Shown here in pieces: positions 1-8,954 of a stretch of 64,000 nucleotides of DNA (the first letter of the stretch is position 1; each line of letters opens with the position of its first letter). Both the position numbers and the translations under genes were made by a program. The DNA lies in the NCBI RefSeq assembly GCF_007830735.1, contig NZ_VLLN01000008.1, forward strand, positions 102,867-166,866, in the 5' to 3' direction. The notes under the pieces were generated by a model. That model saw only the letters and a list, made by a program, of their open reading frames with translations, was not told the origin of the DNA and did no database searches. Source of the stretch: Geobacter argillaceus. Lineage in GTDB: Bacteria > Desulfobacterota > Desulfuromonadia > Geobacterales > DSM-12255.

Positions 1-699
1 GGCTCCCACCAGCCCCGGTGCCTCGCCGTAGGCATCGGGTTTCCAGGCATGCAGCGGCGCCAGCCCCATCTTGGAACCATACCCCACCAGGAGGAAAATC
101 GCCGCGGCGTGCAGCCACCCCGGATTCAGCTCGCGGGCCGAGAACATGAGCGGCCCGAGCAACAGGGTGGCATCGCGATGGGCTACGTAGGTGGAATAGG
201 CAAGAAACATCAGCCCGAGCAGGGCCAGGCCGATCCCCACGGAGCAGAGCATGAGATACTTCCAGGTCGCTTCGATGGAACGGGCGTTCCGGTTGAAGTA
301 GATGAGAGGGGCCATGGAGACCGTGGTGGTCTCCACGGCAACCCAGAGGAGCCCCAGATGCTGGCTCATGGTCACCGTCCCCATGGCCGACAGGCAGACC
401 AGGAGCCCCATGCAGAGCACCCGGTTGGAACGCTCCTGGCGGTAGGAGAGATAGCCGACCGCATAGTAGGCGCACACGGCAAAGAGGAGAGAGATGCACA
501 GGAGCACCACCTTACCCAGCGGGTCGAGCCAGATCCATCCTCCGGCGGATGGCGGCGGCGCATTCCCCATCAAAATGGTTGTCAGGACCAGGTGGATCGT
601 GGCAACCAGTGGCAGGACCAGGGGCCGCAACCGGTTGTCCGGTACGACCCAGGCAATCAACGCCCCCAGCAGGGGGAGCAGAACAAGGGCAGACAACAT
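1..699 (-). CDS. hyfF: Hydrogenase-4/Ehr-like membrane subunit F (NuoN/NuoM type), partial
   Basis: Only the first 233 codons are visible; the 3' part lies left of base 1. The start is the ATG at 699, four bases after the stop of the preceding gene (704). The protein is almost wholly hydrophobic with many transmembrane helices, and residues 210-229 read KMGLAPLHAWKPDAYGEAPG, the lysine/histidine-containing helix of the NuoL/M/N antiporter-like family in its HyfF form. It would be an inner-membrane ion-translocating subunit. Geobacter species carry an Ech-hydrogenase-related complex (Ehr) with such a subunit. The large and small subunits that would separate Hyf from Ehr are outside the window, so the symbol is by family only. 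Confidence 0.85.
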   Translation of the reverse strand, partial: MLSALVLLPLLGALIAWVVPDNRLRPLVLPLVATIHLVLTTILMGNAPPPSAGGWIWLDPLGKVVLLCISLLFAVCAYYAVGYLSYRQERSNRVLCMGLLVCLSAMGTVTMSQHLGLLWVAVETTTVSMAPLIYFNRNARSIEATWKYLMLCSVGIGLALLGLMFLAYSTYVAHRDATLLLGPLMFSARELNPGWLHAAAIFLLVGYGSKMGLAPLHAWKPDAYGEAPGLVGA

Positions 700-703
700 C
701 CGG

Positions 704-1345
704 CTACTCCTCCTTGAGGGTCCGCAGGCGGGAGGTGTCGATGGACGAAAACTCCCGGCTGATATGGTTGATGACAATTCCCATGACAAATATCCCCACC
801 AGCAGGTCGAGGAGCGCGCCAGCCTCCACCATGACCGGCATCGCCTCGGTCAAGAGCAGGCCGAACACGAAGATGCCGTTTTCCAGTACCAGATAGCCAA
901 TAACCTGGGAAATGGCCTTGCGCCGGGTGGTCAGGAGCAGGAAGCCGGTCAGCAGGGTTGCGATGGAGGCTGGCACAAACAGCAGATCCTTGTGTTCGGG
1001 CGCCAGGGGCAACTTCTCGGCAAAGGCGAAGGACAGGGCGGTAAAGACGGCGCCCAGGAGCAGGGTCGACACATAGCCGATGAACGGCTCCACTTCGCGC
1101 CTGATCTGGGCCTTATGCACCGCATCGCCGATCAGGTACGGGATGACGATCCCCTTGGCCAGGATGATGCTGGCAGTGATGCCGGCCAGGTGACCGGAAA
1201 AGGGGTGGATCAGCCCCGGCAGAATGCCGAGAATCACCCCCTGGGCAGCAACGGCGCGGATGGAAAAGATCAGCCGGCTGGTTCCGAGCATGAGCAGGTT
1301 GATCAGCATCACCAGCACCAGTAGTTGATCGGCTAACGTAGTCAT
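704..1345 (-). CDS. hyfE: Hydrogenase-4 component E-like membrane protein
   Basis: A 213-residue protein with about six hydrophobic helices and almost no soluble domain, ending in a short charged tail. Size, topology and its place between a NuoH-like and a NuoN-like gene match HyfE (EhrC in Geobacter), the NuoK-like small subunit of membrane-bound hydrogenase-4 type complexes. The ATG at 1345 follows a GAGGTG ribosome site. It is four bases from the gene before (1350) and four from the gene after (699), so the set is surely one operon. Membrane location is clear; the exact role in ion translocation is inferred from family. Confidence 0.85.
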   Translation of the reverse strand: MTTLADQLLVLVMLINLLMLGTSRLIFSIRAVAAQGVILGILPGLIHPFSGHLAGITASIILAKGIVIPYLIGDAVHKAQIRREVEPFIGYVSTLLLGAVFTALSFAFAEKLPLAPEHKDLLFVPASIATLLTGFLLLTTRRKAISQVIGYLVLENGIFVFGLLLTEAMPVMVEAGALLDLLVGIFVMGIVINHISREFSSIDTSRLRTLKEE

Positions 1346-1349
1346 AGGA

Positions 1350-2258
1350 TCACCTCAGGACCAGCAGCATGGCAAAGGCGGACAGGATGGTGGCCCCGAC
1401 CAGCAGTTGCGGCACGCGCACCAGTCTCAAACGGGCCATGACCGATTCGACAACGCCGATGGCAACTGCCAGGACAAGCATGGCGACAATGAAGATGGCC
1501 CAGTCCAGCAGGGCGTTGCCGGTGGCAACGGGGAGGGCGACATTGACGAAGACCGCCCCGAGAACGAACAGTTTCAGTGCCGCGCCATAGAGGATGATCC
1601 CGAATGCCGGCCCGCTGTGGTCCAGCACCATGACTTCGTGGATCATGGTCAGCTCCAGGTGGGTGTTGGGATCATCGAAGGGAATACGGCAGTTTTCCGC
1701 CAGCAGGGTGATGAACAGCGCCCCCGCCAGGAGTAGCATGCTGGCCCCGGCGGCAAGCCAGACCTCCGGGGTGAGATGGGTCAGGATGGTCGACAGGGAG
1801 AGCGACTTGCTCATACGGGCCAGGGTAATCAGGGCAAAAAAGAGCGTCGGCTCGGCAAGGCAGGAAAAGGTCACCTCGCGGGCCGCCCCCATCCCCTCGA
1901 AGCTCGAGCCGGTATCAAGGGCGGCAATGGTCGTGAAGAACCGCGCCAGCCCGAACAGGTAGGCAAACAGAATGAGATCGCCGCTGAAGGAGAGCGGCGC
2001 GCCATGGCGACCCAGCGGTATCAATAGGGCGGCGATGAGAGTAGCCGACAGCGTGACCACGGGGCCGGCACGGAAGACCCAGGTGGTGGTGTCGCTGAAG
2101 ACCGACCCCTTGCGCAGCAGCTTGATCAGGTCGTAATAGGGCTGTAAATAGGGGGCCCCGACCCGGCCGGCAAATGCCGCCTTGGTCTTGCCGATGACCC
2201 CGAGCAGAAGAGGTGGGAAGAAGAGCGCCACTGCGCAATGGATGATGATATCGGTCAT
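1350..2258 (-). CDS. hyfC: NuoH-like/HyfC subunit (formate hydrogenlyase subunit 4 family)
   Basis: A 302-residue NuoH-family protein. The early stretch with LQPYYDLIKLLRKG (about residues 38-51) and the acidic FEGMGAAREVTFS loop (about 120-132) are typical of the HycD/HyfC/EhrB group that connects the hydrophilic hydrogenase-like module to the membrane arm. A conserved ENCRIPFDDPNTHLELTMIHE-type loop follows near residue 190. It is cotranscribed with hyfE and hyfF downstream and hyfB upstream (44-base gap). In complex I this subunit forms part of the quinone chamber; here the acceptor cannot be told from sequence. Confidence 0.88.
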   Translation of the reverse strand: MTDIIIHCAVALFFPPLLLGVIGKTKAAFAGRVGAPYLQPYYDLIKLLRKGSVFSDTTTWVFRAGPVVTLSATLIAALLIPLGRHGAPLSFSGDLILFAYLFGLARFFTTIAALDTGSSFEGMGAAREVTFSCLAEPTLFFALITLARMSKSLSLSTILTHLTPEVWLAAGASMLLLAGALFITLLAENCRIPFDDPNTHLELTMIHEVMVLDHSGPAFGIILYGAALKLFVLGAVFVNVALPVATGNALLDWAIFIVAMLVLAVAIGVVESVMARLRLVRVPQLLVGATILSAFAMLLVLR

Positions 2259-2302
2259 AAGGTGCCATCCTCACTGAAGACGGAAACGCCGCCGCCCATA
2301 CG

Positions 2303-4288
2303 TCAATGCGTCCAGATCATCAGGACAAAGAGCGTGGCAAAGATATACAGCACGTAGATATGAAGCTGGCCATGCTGCACCCTCCTGAGATAGGAAAAGC
2401 CCAGGCCGGCCAGGTGAAAGACCGGAGTCAGAATCCGGTCGAGCACTGTTTCGGTAACCTCGTACTGAAACCTTGCGTCGGCAGAAGGCATCGGAGCGGC
2501 CAGGGTGGGCCGCCGGCGCTGGGGTGCGACGATCCCTCCCAGTAACGATACCACCATTTCGCTGAACGAGGTACCGGTATACTGCATTCTGGCCGTCGGT
2601 TCGAGATAGCCGCAGCCCCAGGTGGCCCCTTGGGAGCGCGGCAGCCTGCGCAACCGCAGCAGGTATGCAGTACCAACCACCAGGACGAGGACGAGGAGCA
2701 GGAGATTGGTCATTGTGAGCGGCACCAGGGGCACCTGACCGGTTACCCGGGCAATGGCCGGTGCGGTCAAGCCACCATACAGTCCGACTGCCGGGGTAAC
2801 CAGCCGCAGCAGCAGCACGGGCGCCAAACCGGCGGCAAGGCAGCCCAGCGCCAGCAGGGCCATCGGACCGGTCATCGTTGCCGGTGCTTCATGGCTCTGG
2901 GCGGCGCCGGCCGACCGGGGAGCGCCGAGAAAGATGATGCCGTAGAGCTTGACAAAGGTAATGACCGCCAAGCCACCGACCAGTGCCAGTACCGGGGCCA
3001 CCAGGGCCGTCAGCGGCAGAGGGTCGTCGATGCCGTTGGTGATGGCACCGACATAGAGGAACAGTTCCCCGACAAAGCCGTTGAGCGGTGGCAGCCCGCA
3101 GATGGCAAGGGAGCCGATCAGGAAGAGCGGCGTCGTCAGCGGCATGCGCCGGCCAAGCCCCCCCATCCGGTCTATTTCGCGGGTGCCGGTACCATGGATC
3201 AGCACCCCGCTCCCCAGAAAGAGGAGCGATTTGAACAGACCGTGATTGACGATATGGATGAAGGCGCCGGACAGACCGCACACCACCAGATACGGGGCGT
3301 GCAGTTGGAGTCCGACCAGCGCCAGCCCGATGCCGATGAAGATGATGCCGACATTCTCGATGCTGCTGCAGGCCAGGAGGTGTTTCAGGTCGCGTTGGCC
3401 CGCAGCCAGGGCAATGCCGTTGACGGCGGACCAGGCGCCGAGCACGAGGACCAGCCAGCCGAGCCAGACCGGCAGCAGGTCGAAGAACGACAGTGTCCGC
3501 AGGATGCCATAGACCCCCATCTTCAGCATCAAGCCGGACATCATGGCCGACACATGGCTGGGGGCATTGGCGTGGGCCCCGGGAAGCCAGAAATGGAGCG
3601 GCATCAGGCCGGCCTTGCCGCCGAAGCCGATCAGGGCGGCAATAATAATGACCGTTGCATAGGGCCACGACTGGGTCAGGGCATGTGCTGCCGGAAACGT
3701 ATAACTGCCGGTCGTAGCGCGCAACAGTGAGAACATGACGAACAGCGCCATGGTGCCGGTGTGGGTGGCAATGAGGTAGACGGTGCCAACCCGCTGCACC
3801 TCGGAACTCTGCTGTTCGGTGGTCAGCAGGAAATAGGCCGACAGGGCCATGACCTCCCACGCAATGAGAAACAGCACGCCGTGGCGGGCCATGACCACCA
3901 TGACCATCGCTGCGGCGAACAGTCCGAGAAACAGCGTCAGCCTTCCGGCGCTGGCCTTTTCCCTGGCCGGCCAGTAGGCGAGTGAATAGATCGAGACGCA
4001 CCCGGCAACGAGAAACAGGGGGAGGAGGAACAGCGTGGAGAGATGATCGACGGACAGAAGAGCCGGCCCGAACGGCAACGGCCAGTCGATCTGGTAGGCA
4101 GCTGCCGGAGAGCCGCTGATGAGCGCCATGACGGCGAACTCCCCGAGAAACGCGGCCAGCACAACCAGGACAGCGGCAATTCGCTGCCCCCAGACCGGAC
4201 GATTCAACAGCACTCCCGGCACCCCCGAGAGCGCCATCAGCGTTGCCGCGGTCAGAATGCACACCACCGGCTCACTGGAAACTATCAC
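2303..4288 (-). CDS. hyfB: Hydrogenase-4 component B-like/NuoL-type subunit, copy 1
   Basis: A 661-residue NuoL/HyfB-type antiporter-like subunit with about 14-16 helices. Diagnostic pieces are LMPLHFWLPGAHANAPSHVS (about 220-239), the KSLLFLGSG helix, and a C-terminal WGCGYLEPTARMQYTGTSF segment shared by HyfB proteins. The start is taken as GTG at 4288 because a GAGG ribosome site lies about six bases upstream and no ATG fits better. It is the first gene of the leftward operon. A second copy of the same subunit type lies on the opposite strand at 5773-7782, as in Geobacter Ehr clusters, which have two EhrA paralogs. Confidence 0.88.
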   Translation of the reverse strand: MIVSSEPVVCILTAATLMALSGVPGVLLNRPVWGQRIAAVLVVLAAFLGEFAVMALISGSPAAAYQIDWPLPFGPALLSVDHLSTLFLLPLFLVAGCVSIYSLAYWPAREKASAGRLTLFLGLFAAAMVMVVMARHGVLFLIAWEVMALSAYFLLTTEQQSSEVQRVGTVYLIATHTGTMALFVMFSLLRATTGSYTFPAAHALTQSWPYATVIIIAALIGFGGKAGLMPLHFWLPGAHANAPSHVSAMMSGLMLKMGVYGILRTLSFFDLLPVWLGWLVLVLGAWSAVNGIALAAGQRDLKHLLACSSIENVGIIFIGIGLALVGLQLHAPYLVVCGLSGAFIHIVNHGLFKSLLFLGSGVLIHGTGTREIDRMGGLGRRMPLTTPLFLIGSLAICGLPPLNGFVGELFLYVGAITNGIDDPLPLTALVAPVLALVGGLAVITFVKLYGIIFLGAPRSAGAAQSHEAPATMTGPMALLALGCLAAGLAPVLLLRLVTPAVGLYGGLTAPAIARVTGQVPLVPLTMTNLLLLVLVLVVGTAYLLRLRRLPRSQGATWGCGYLEPTARMQYTGTSFSEMVVSLLGGIVAPQRRRPTLAAPMPSADARFQYEVTETVLDRILTPVFHLAGLGFSYLRRVQHGQLHIYVLYIFATLFVLMIWTH

Positions 4289-4374
4289 TGATACCTCACC
4301 CCTACCCCCTCACGCATATCGAGGTACGACACGTCTCCAGGGTGACACAAAATAGTTATGTGTTGTAAAATTTT

Positions 4375-4404
4375 ATGACACATGCAAAAAATATATGGTA
4401 TAAA
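4375..4404 (+). promoter_or_regulatory. Candidate sigma-70 promoter of the toxin-antitoxin/ptsN operon
   Basis: ATGACA (4375-4380) and TATAAA (4399-4404) are 18 bases apart in an unusually AT-rich patch within the 186-base divergent gap between hyfB and the antitoxin gene. It is the only good promoter-like pair ahead of the four-gene plus-strand unit. Assigned by eye only. Confidence 0.45.
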
Positions 4405-4474
4405 TATGCATACGTCAATGAAATTATGAGACATACAGAACAATGCACGACATATAAGCAAGGAGAGTACCGTC

Positions 4475-4711
4475 ATGCCGAACACCCGATTGAATATCAC
4501 GCTGCCAACCACGATCGTGGACGATATCAAGGCCCTGTATGGGCAGCGGGGATTGAGCCAGTTTCTGGAGGAGGCTGCCAGGGAAAAGCTCGACGAGGTG
4601 AAGAAGAAGGCGTACAAGGGGCTGATTGAAGGATATCAGTCCACTGCCGAAGATACGAAGGAAGTGCTGAAGAAATTCGAAGCAGCGGTGACGGAGAAGC
4701 GCGATGTTTAA
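4475..4711 (+). CDS. CopG-like ribbon-helix-helix antitoxin
   Basis: A 78-residue protein with an N-terminal ribbon-helix-helix (RLNITLPTTIVDDIKALYG, about residues 5-23, then SQFLEEAAREKL) followed by a charged helical tail, the usual layout of an antitoxin that binds its own promoter and masks a toxin with the C-terminus. A strong AAGGAG ribosome site precedes the ATG. It overlaps the next gene, a MazF-like protein, by eight bases, which is typical of translationally coupled toxin-antitoxin pairs. Expected to repress the promoter just upstream. Confidence 0.8.
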   Translation: MPNTRLNITLPTTIVDDIKALYGQRGLSQFLEEAAREKLDEVKKKAYKGLIEGYQSTAEDTKEVLKKFEAAVTEKRDV

Positions 4712-5087
4712 GCGCGGCGGAATTTATGCGGTCAAACTGCCCCATGCCGATGTGCAGGAGCCGGAAGTGTGCCCCTGCCTGGTGGTGAGCAATAATATCA
4801 GCAACGAGTATTCGCCGGTCGTGACCATTATTCCCCTGAGTTTTACCCGGCTGGGAAAGATCTACGATTTCGAGACATTCCTGCCGGCTTCGGGCAACGG
4901 GTTGGGAAAGGATGCCAAGATCAGTTCCCATATCCTGATTACCATCGACAAGACCAACGTGATCGGTAACCGGCTCGGCTTTATCAACAAAACGCTCATG
5001 AGTCAGGTGGATAAGGCACTCTGCCTGCAACTCGGCATCGAGGAGACGCCGGCGTACCCCAGCCCTGTCAAACAGGATAAAGGATAA
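4704..5087 (+). CDS. MazF/PemK-family toxin-like protein with altered active site
   Basis: A 127-residue protein with the MazF/PemK fold signature: KRGGIYAVKLP at the start, CLVVSNNISNEYSPVVTIIPL in the middle and the MSQVDKAL helix near the end. MazF toxins are mRNA interferases. By eye alignment to Bacillus MazF, the catalytic Arg just before the PxLVxxN strand is Cys23 here and the catalytic Thr is Ser46, so activity is uncertain. Translation is probably coupled to the antitoxin (eight-base overlap, GGAG eight bases before ATG). Only five bases separate its stop from the next gene, so the pair heads an operon with the EIIA-like regulator and a NuoL-like subunit. Confidence 0.75.
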   Translation: MFKRGGIYAVKLPHADVQEPEVCPCLVVSNNISNEYSPVVTIIPLSFTRLGKIYDFETFLPASGNGLGKDAKISSHILITIDKTNVIGNRLGFINKTLMSQVDKALCLQLGIEETPAYPSPVKQDKG

Positions 5088-5092
5088 CCACC

Positions 5093-5776
5093 ATGCTGCT
5101 TGAACCTTCCGAGGCCGCACAGGCCCTGAATGTAGATGAAAAAACCGTTGTACGCTGGATCAGGAAAGACAACCTGCCCGCGGAGTCCCTCCATGGAGAC
5201 TACCGGATCAACCCGGTGGACCTGCTGGAATGGGCAACGGAGCGCGGCATAAAGGTCAACCCGGCCCTGTACAAGATGCATGATGCGGATGAGCGGCCGT
5301 TGCCGACCTTGAGCCAGGCGCTGCAGGCAGGAGGCATCCATTGCGGCTTTCCCGGTGGCGACAAGGAAACGGTGCTGCGTAATGCCGTTGACGTCCTGGA
5401 CCTGCCGCCGGAGATCGATCCCGACTTCATCCTGCAGGTGCTGCTGGCACGCGAGGCCATGGGCACAACGGCGGTGGGCGACGGCATCGCCATTCCCCAC
5501 GTGCGCAACCCGATCCTGGTGCAGTTGCCGGTCCCGAAGATCGCCCTCTGCTTCCTCTCGGAGCCGGTGGATTTCGGGGCGCTGGACGGCAAGCCGGTCC
5601 AGATACTGTTCACCATCATCTCGCCGACCATCAGAATGCACCTGCATCTGCTCTCAAAACTGGCCTACTGCTTGCGCGATCAGCGCTTGCGCGATATTCT
5701 CGGTAAACAATGCAACGCCGAGGCGATCATGAACACCATTCTTGAAATCGAACAGGATATCGGCAAAGGGGCATGA
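5093..5776 (+). CDS. Helix-turn-helix/EIIA-Ntr (PtsN-like) fusion protein
   Basis: A 227-residue two-domain protein. Residues 3-50 form a MerR/excisionase-type helix-turn-helix (EPSEAAQALNVDEKTVVRWI, then a GDYRINPVDLLEW wing). Residues about 70-215 are a PTS EIIA type-2 domain of the PtsN group, with the phosphorylatable His136 in GDGIAIPHVRNP. EIIA-Ntr proteins are phosphate-dependent regulators and do not transport sugar. The DNA-binding domain suggests a transcription factor whose state follows nitrogen-PTS phosphorylation. An AAGGAT site precedes the ATG. Its stop overlaps the start of the next gene in an ATGA junction, so it probably regulates or is coregulated with the membrane complex. 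Confidence 0.85.
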   Translation: MLLEPSEAAQALNVDEKTVVRWIRKDNLPAESLHGDYRINPVDLLEWATERGIKVNPALYKMHDADERPLPTLSQALQAGGIHCGFPGGDKETVLRNAVDVLDLPPEIDPDFILQVLLAREAMGTTAVGDGIAIPHVRNPILVQLPVPKIALCFLSEPVDFGALDGKPVQILFTIISPTIRMHLHLLSKLAYCLRDQRLRDILGKQCNAEAIMNTILEIEQDIGKGA

Positions 5777-7782
5777 TGACCGGCGACCCGACGGCACACC
5801 TTCCGGCAGTGCTCTTCATGGGAGCGGCGCTCCTGGCCGCGTTTTCAGGCACACCGCTCCTGGTGCGCGTTGTCACGCCGACCGTTGGCCAACGACTCGC
5901 TGCTATCGCAATGACCGTGGCGGCCGCAGGAGGTATTGCCGGTGCCGTACTGACGCTGCTCCAGCGTCAACAGGTTACCTATAAACTGGCCTGGCCGTTT
6001 CCCTTCGGCCCCGCCGAGTGCGGCATCGACCCGCTCACCGCCTTTTTTGCCCTGCCGATCCTCATCGTTGCCGCCTGCTGCAGCATCTACGCCCTCGATT
6101 ACTGGCCTGCCGGGACCAACCCCCGCACGGTCCGCAAGCTGACCTTCTTTTTCGGCCTGCTGGTGTCGGCCATGCTCTTCGTCACTATGGCGCGGTCGGC
6201 CGGCCTGTTCCTGCTGGCCTGGGAGATCATGGCGCTTGCCGCCTACTTCGTCCTCACCACCGATGACCACACACCTGAGGTGCGCGACGCCGGCACGCTG
6301 TACCTGATCTGCACCCATACGGGAACCCTGGCTCTGTTCGCCCTGTTCGCCCTGCTGAACAGCATTTCCGGCAGCTTCACCTTCCCGGTGGCTGCGTCAC
6401 TGACCGCCACAGCGCCGCTGGCCACCGCTCTGTTTCTGCTCGCCCTGTTCGGGTTCGGCTTCAAGGCCGGGCTCATGCCGCTGCACATCTGGCTCCCCTC
6501 GGCCCATGCCAATGCACCCAGTCACGTATCCGCCATCATGTCCGGCATCATCCTCAAAATCGGGATCTACGGGCTGGTGCGCACACTGTCGTTCTTTACG
6601 GGTATCCCGCTCTGGTGGGGCCTGGTCGTCATCGTCCTCGGCATGGTGTCGGGGGTCGTCGGGGTACTCTTCGCCTTGGGACAACACGACCTGAAACGGC
6701 TGCTGGCCTATCACAGCATCGAGAATATCGGCATCATCACCATGGGGATCGGCACGGCGCTGATCGGTACGGCTACCGGTTCACCGACCCTCATGCTGCT
6801 GGGAATGGCCGGCGCGCTCCTGCACGTGTTGAACCATGCCACCTTCAAGGCGCTGCTTTTCCTCGGCGCCGGCTCCGTGATCCATGCAGTCGCAACCCGT
6901 GAAATCGATCGGATGGGCGGACTGCTGCGGATCATGCCCTGGACCGCCGCATCGTTTATCATCGGCGCTGTGGCCATCTGCGGCCTGCCGCCCCTCAACG
7001 GTTTTGTCAGTGAATTCCTGATCTATCTCGGCTTCTTCAACGGGACGGTTGCAGGCAGCGGTGCAGGGGCCATCGGTACCGCTCTCGCCACTCCGGCCCT
7101 GGCACTGATCGGCGGGCTGGCAGTGGCCTGTTTCGTCAAGGTGGTCGGTATCGTCTTTCTCGGCACCCCCCGCGCGCCGCTTCCGGGGTCCGTCCATGAG
7201 GCAACCTGGACCATGCGGCTCCCGATGGCGGTATTGGCCATTGTCTGCCTCACCATCGGCGTGGCGCCGGTCGCGGTGGCCCCACTGCTGGAATCAGCCG
7301 TAACCGCTTGGCTGCCAAGCTCACCCCGATCCGTTTCCCTGGCGTCAGTTGCCCCTCTGAACTGGATTTCAGTCCTTGCCGTTGCTCTGATTATCATCAC
7401 ATTCTGTCTGGTGCTCTGGTACCGCGGCCTGGTGAAGAAAGCTACCGTGGCCAGCGCCGGCACCTGGGGATGCGGCTATCTCGACCCGAGCAGCAGAATG
7501 CAGTACAGCGCGTCGTCCTTTGCCGACATGCTGGTGAGCCTCTTTGCCGGCATTCTGCGTCCCGAGCGCCACGCGCCGCACATCACCGGGTCTTTCCCTG
7601 CCGACCCCCATTTTGAGAGTCATGTGCCGGAAACCGTCCTCGAACGGATATATCTACCCCTCCTCGCCCGCATCTATGAGAAGTTCCTGCCCATCAGGAG
7701 GTTACAGCATGGGCACCTGCATCTCTACATCCTCTACACCTTCATCACCCTGGTCGTGCTTATCGTCGTCAGTCTGCCCTGA
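5773..7782 (+). CDS. hyfB: Hydrogenase-4 component B-like/NuoL-type subunit, copy 2
   Basis: A 669-residue paralog of the gene at 2303-4288 with the same layout: many helices, LMPLHIWLPSAHANAPSHVS, the FKALLFLGAGSVIH helix, and a C-terminal WGCGYLDPSSRMQYSASSF segment. It belongs to the ion-translocating antiporter family. It overlaps the EIIA-like gene by four bases (ATGA). A second ATG three bases downstream is possible. The pair of divergently placed paralogs flanking the EIIA fusion suggests they serve one complex or two variants of it. It is followed by a strong terminator, so this is the last gene of the plus-strand unit. Confidence 0.88.
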   Translation: MMTGDPTAHLPAVLFMGAALLAAFSGTPLLVRVVTPTVGQRLAAIAMTVAAAGGIAGAVLTLLQRQQVTYKLAWPFPFGPAECGIDPLTAFFALPILIVAACCSIYALDYWPAGTNPRTVRKLTFFFGLLVSAMLFVTMARSAGLFLLAWEIMALAAYFVLTTDDHTPEVRDAGTLYLICTHTGTLALFALFALLNSISGSFTFPVAASLTATAPLATALFLLALFGFGFKAGLMPLHIWLPSAHANAPSHVSAIMSGIILKIGIYGLVRTLSFFTGIPLWWGLVVIVLGMVSGVVGVLFALGQHDLKRLLAYHSIENIGIITMGIGTALIGTATGSPTLMLLGMAGALLHVLNHATFKALLFLGAGSVIHAVATREIDRMGGLLRIMPWTAASFIIGAVAICGLPPLNGFVSEFLIYLGFFNGTVAGSGAGAIGTALATPALALIGGLAVACFVKVVGIVFLGTPRAPLPGSVHEATWTMRLPMAVLAIVCLTIGVAPVAVAPLLESAVTAWLPSSPRSVSLASVAPLNWISVLAVALIIITFCLVLWYRGLVKKATVASAGTWGCGYLDPSSRMQYSASSFADMLVSLFAGILRPERHAPHITGSFPADPHFESHVPETVLERIYLPLLARIYEKFLPIRRLQHGHLHLYILYTFITLVVLIVVSLP

Positions 7783-7826
7783 TCGTCCACGAACCTGCCG
7801 CCATCTTCTTAGGTATCCACCGACGC

Positions 7827-7857
7827 AAAAAGGCCCACGGTTTCCCGTGGGCCTTTT
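7827..7857. terminator. Bidirectional terminator between copy-2 hyfB and hemB
   Basis: A perfect nine-base stem (GGCCCACGG, 7832-7840, with CCGTGGGCC, 7845-7853) and a four-base loop is flanked by A5 and T4 tracts, so it can end transcription from both converging genes. Confidence 0.9.
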
Positions 7858-7880
7858 CATTCCCGTCTTTCTACTTCTGC

Positions 7881-8864
7881 TTAATAATTACCGCTCTTCA
7901 ACAACTTCGCCACTTCCTTGGCATGATACGTCAGGATCAGGTCGGCACCTGCCCGCTTGAAGGAGAGCATGGTTTCCATGATGACCCGCTCCTCGTCGAT
8001 CCAGCCGTTCCGGGCCGCGGCCTTGATCATGCTGTATTCGCCGGAGACGTTGTAGGCGGCCACCGGCAGGTTGAACTCGTTGCGCACGTCGCGGATGATG
8101 TCCAGGTACGGGAGGCCCGGCTTGACCATGAGGATGTCGGCTCCCTCCTCCACGTCCATCTGGGCCTCGCGGAGCGCTTCGAGGCGGTTCCCCGGGTCCA
8201 TCTGGTAGGAGCGGCGGTCGCCGAACTGGGGGGTGGATTCGGCCGCTTCCCGGAACGGGCCGTAGTAGCCGGAGGCGTACTTGACCGCGTAGCTCATGAC
8301 CGGGATATGCTCGAAGCAGTTCTCGTCCAGGATCTCTCTGATGGCCGCCACCCGGCCGTCCATCATGTCGGACGGGGCGACCATGTCGGCCCCGGCCCGG
8401 GCGTGGGAGAGCGCCTCCCTGGCCAGGAGTTCCAGGGTAGCGTCGTTGTCCACGTCGCCGTCCTTGATGATGCCGCAATGACCATGGTCGGTGTATTCGC
8501 ACATGCAGACGTCGGTGATGACTGCAAGACCGGGCACCTCCTTCTTTAAGGCCCGTATCGTCTCCTGAATGATGCCATGCTCGGCATAGGCGTCGCTTCC
8601 CACGTCATCCTTTTTCTCCGGGATGCCGAAGAGGATCACGGCCGGCACACCCAGTTCATGAACCTCCTGGGCCTCGGCAACGATATGCTCGATGGATTGT
8701 TGATAGATCCCCGGCATGGAGGAGATCTCCTTCCTGATCCCCTTGCCGAAGGCGGAGAACATCGGGTAGATCAGGTCGTTAGCCGAAAGGGTGGTCTCCC
8801 GGACCATCCTGCGGAACACCTCTTTGCCGCGGATCCGGCGGGCACGGAATTGGGGGAAGAACAT
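7881..8864 (-). CDS. hemB: Delta-aminolevulinic acid dehydratase (porphobilinogen synthase)
   Basis: A 327-residue HemB, normal length. It condenses two 5-aminolevulinate molecules to porphobilinogen in the cytoplasm. The Schiff-base lysines are Lys195 ([14 protein letters not shown]) and Lys248 ([10 protein letters not shown]). The cysteine cluster [14 protein letters not shown] (Cys120, Cys122, Cys130) marks the zinc-binding type. The ATG follows an AAGGAG ribosome site. It is the last gene of the leftward heme operon, 90 bases after the CobA-HemD fusion gene, and ends at the bidirectional terminator. Confidence 0.97.
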   Translation of the reverse strand: MFFPQFRARRIRGKEVFRRMVRETTLSANDLIYPMFSAFGKGIRKEISSMPGIYQQSIEHIVAEAQEVHELGVPAVILFGIPEKKDDVGSDAYAEHGIIQETIRALKKEVPGLAVITDVCMCEYTDHGHCGIIKDGDVDNDATLELLAREALSHARAGADMVAPSDMMDGRVAAIREILDENCFEHIPVMSYAVKYASGYYGPFREAAESTPQFGDRRSYQMDPGNRLEALREAQMDVEEGADILMVKPGLPYLDIIRDVRNEFNLPVAAYNVSGEYSMIKAAARNGWIDEERVIMETMLSFKRAGADLILTYHAKEVAKLLKSGNY

Positions 8865-8954
8865 AGTTGTTTCTCCTTTTCTTTCACCGCCGGGTGTGCA
8901 GAGCTTTTTGGGAAAGTTGCAAACAGGTTTGGCAGGGCGGCAACTCAGTCTTGG

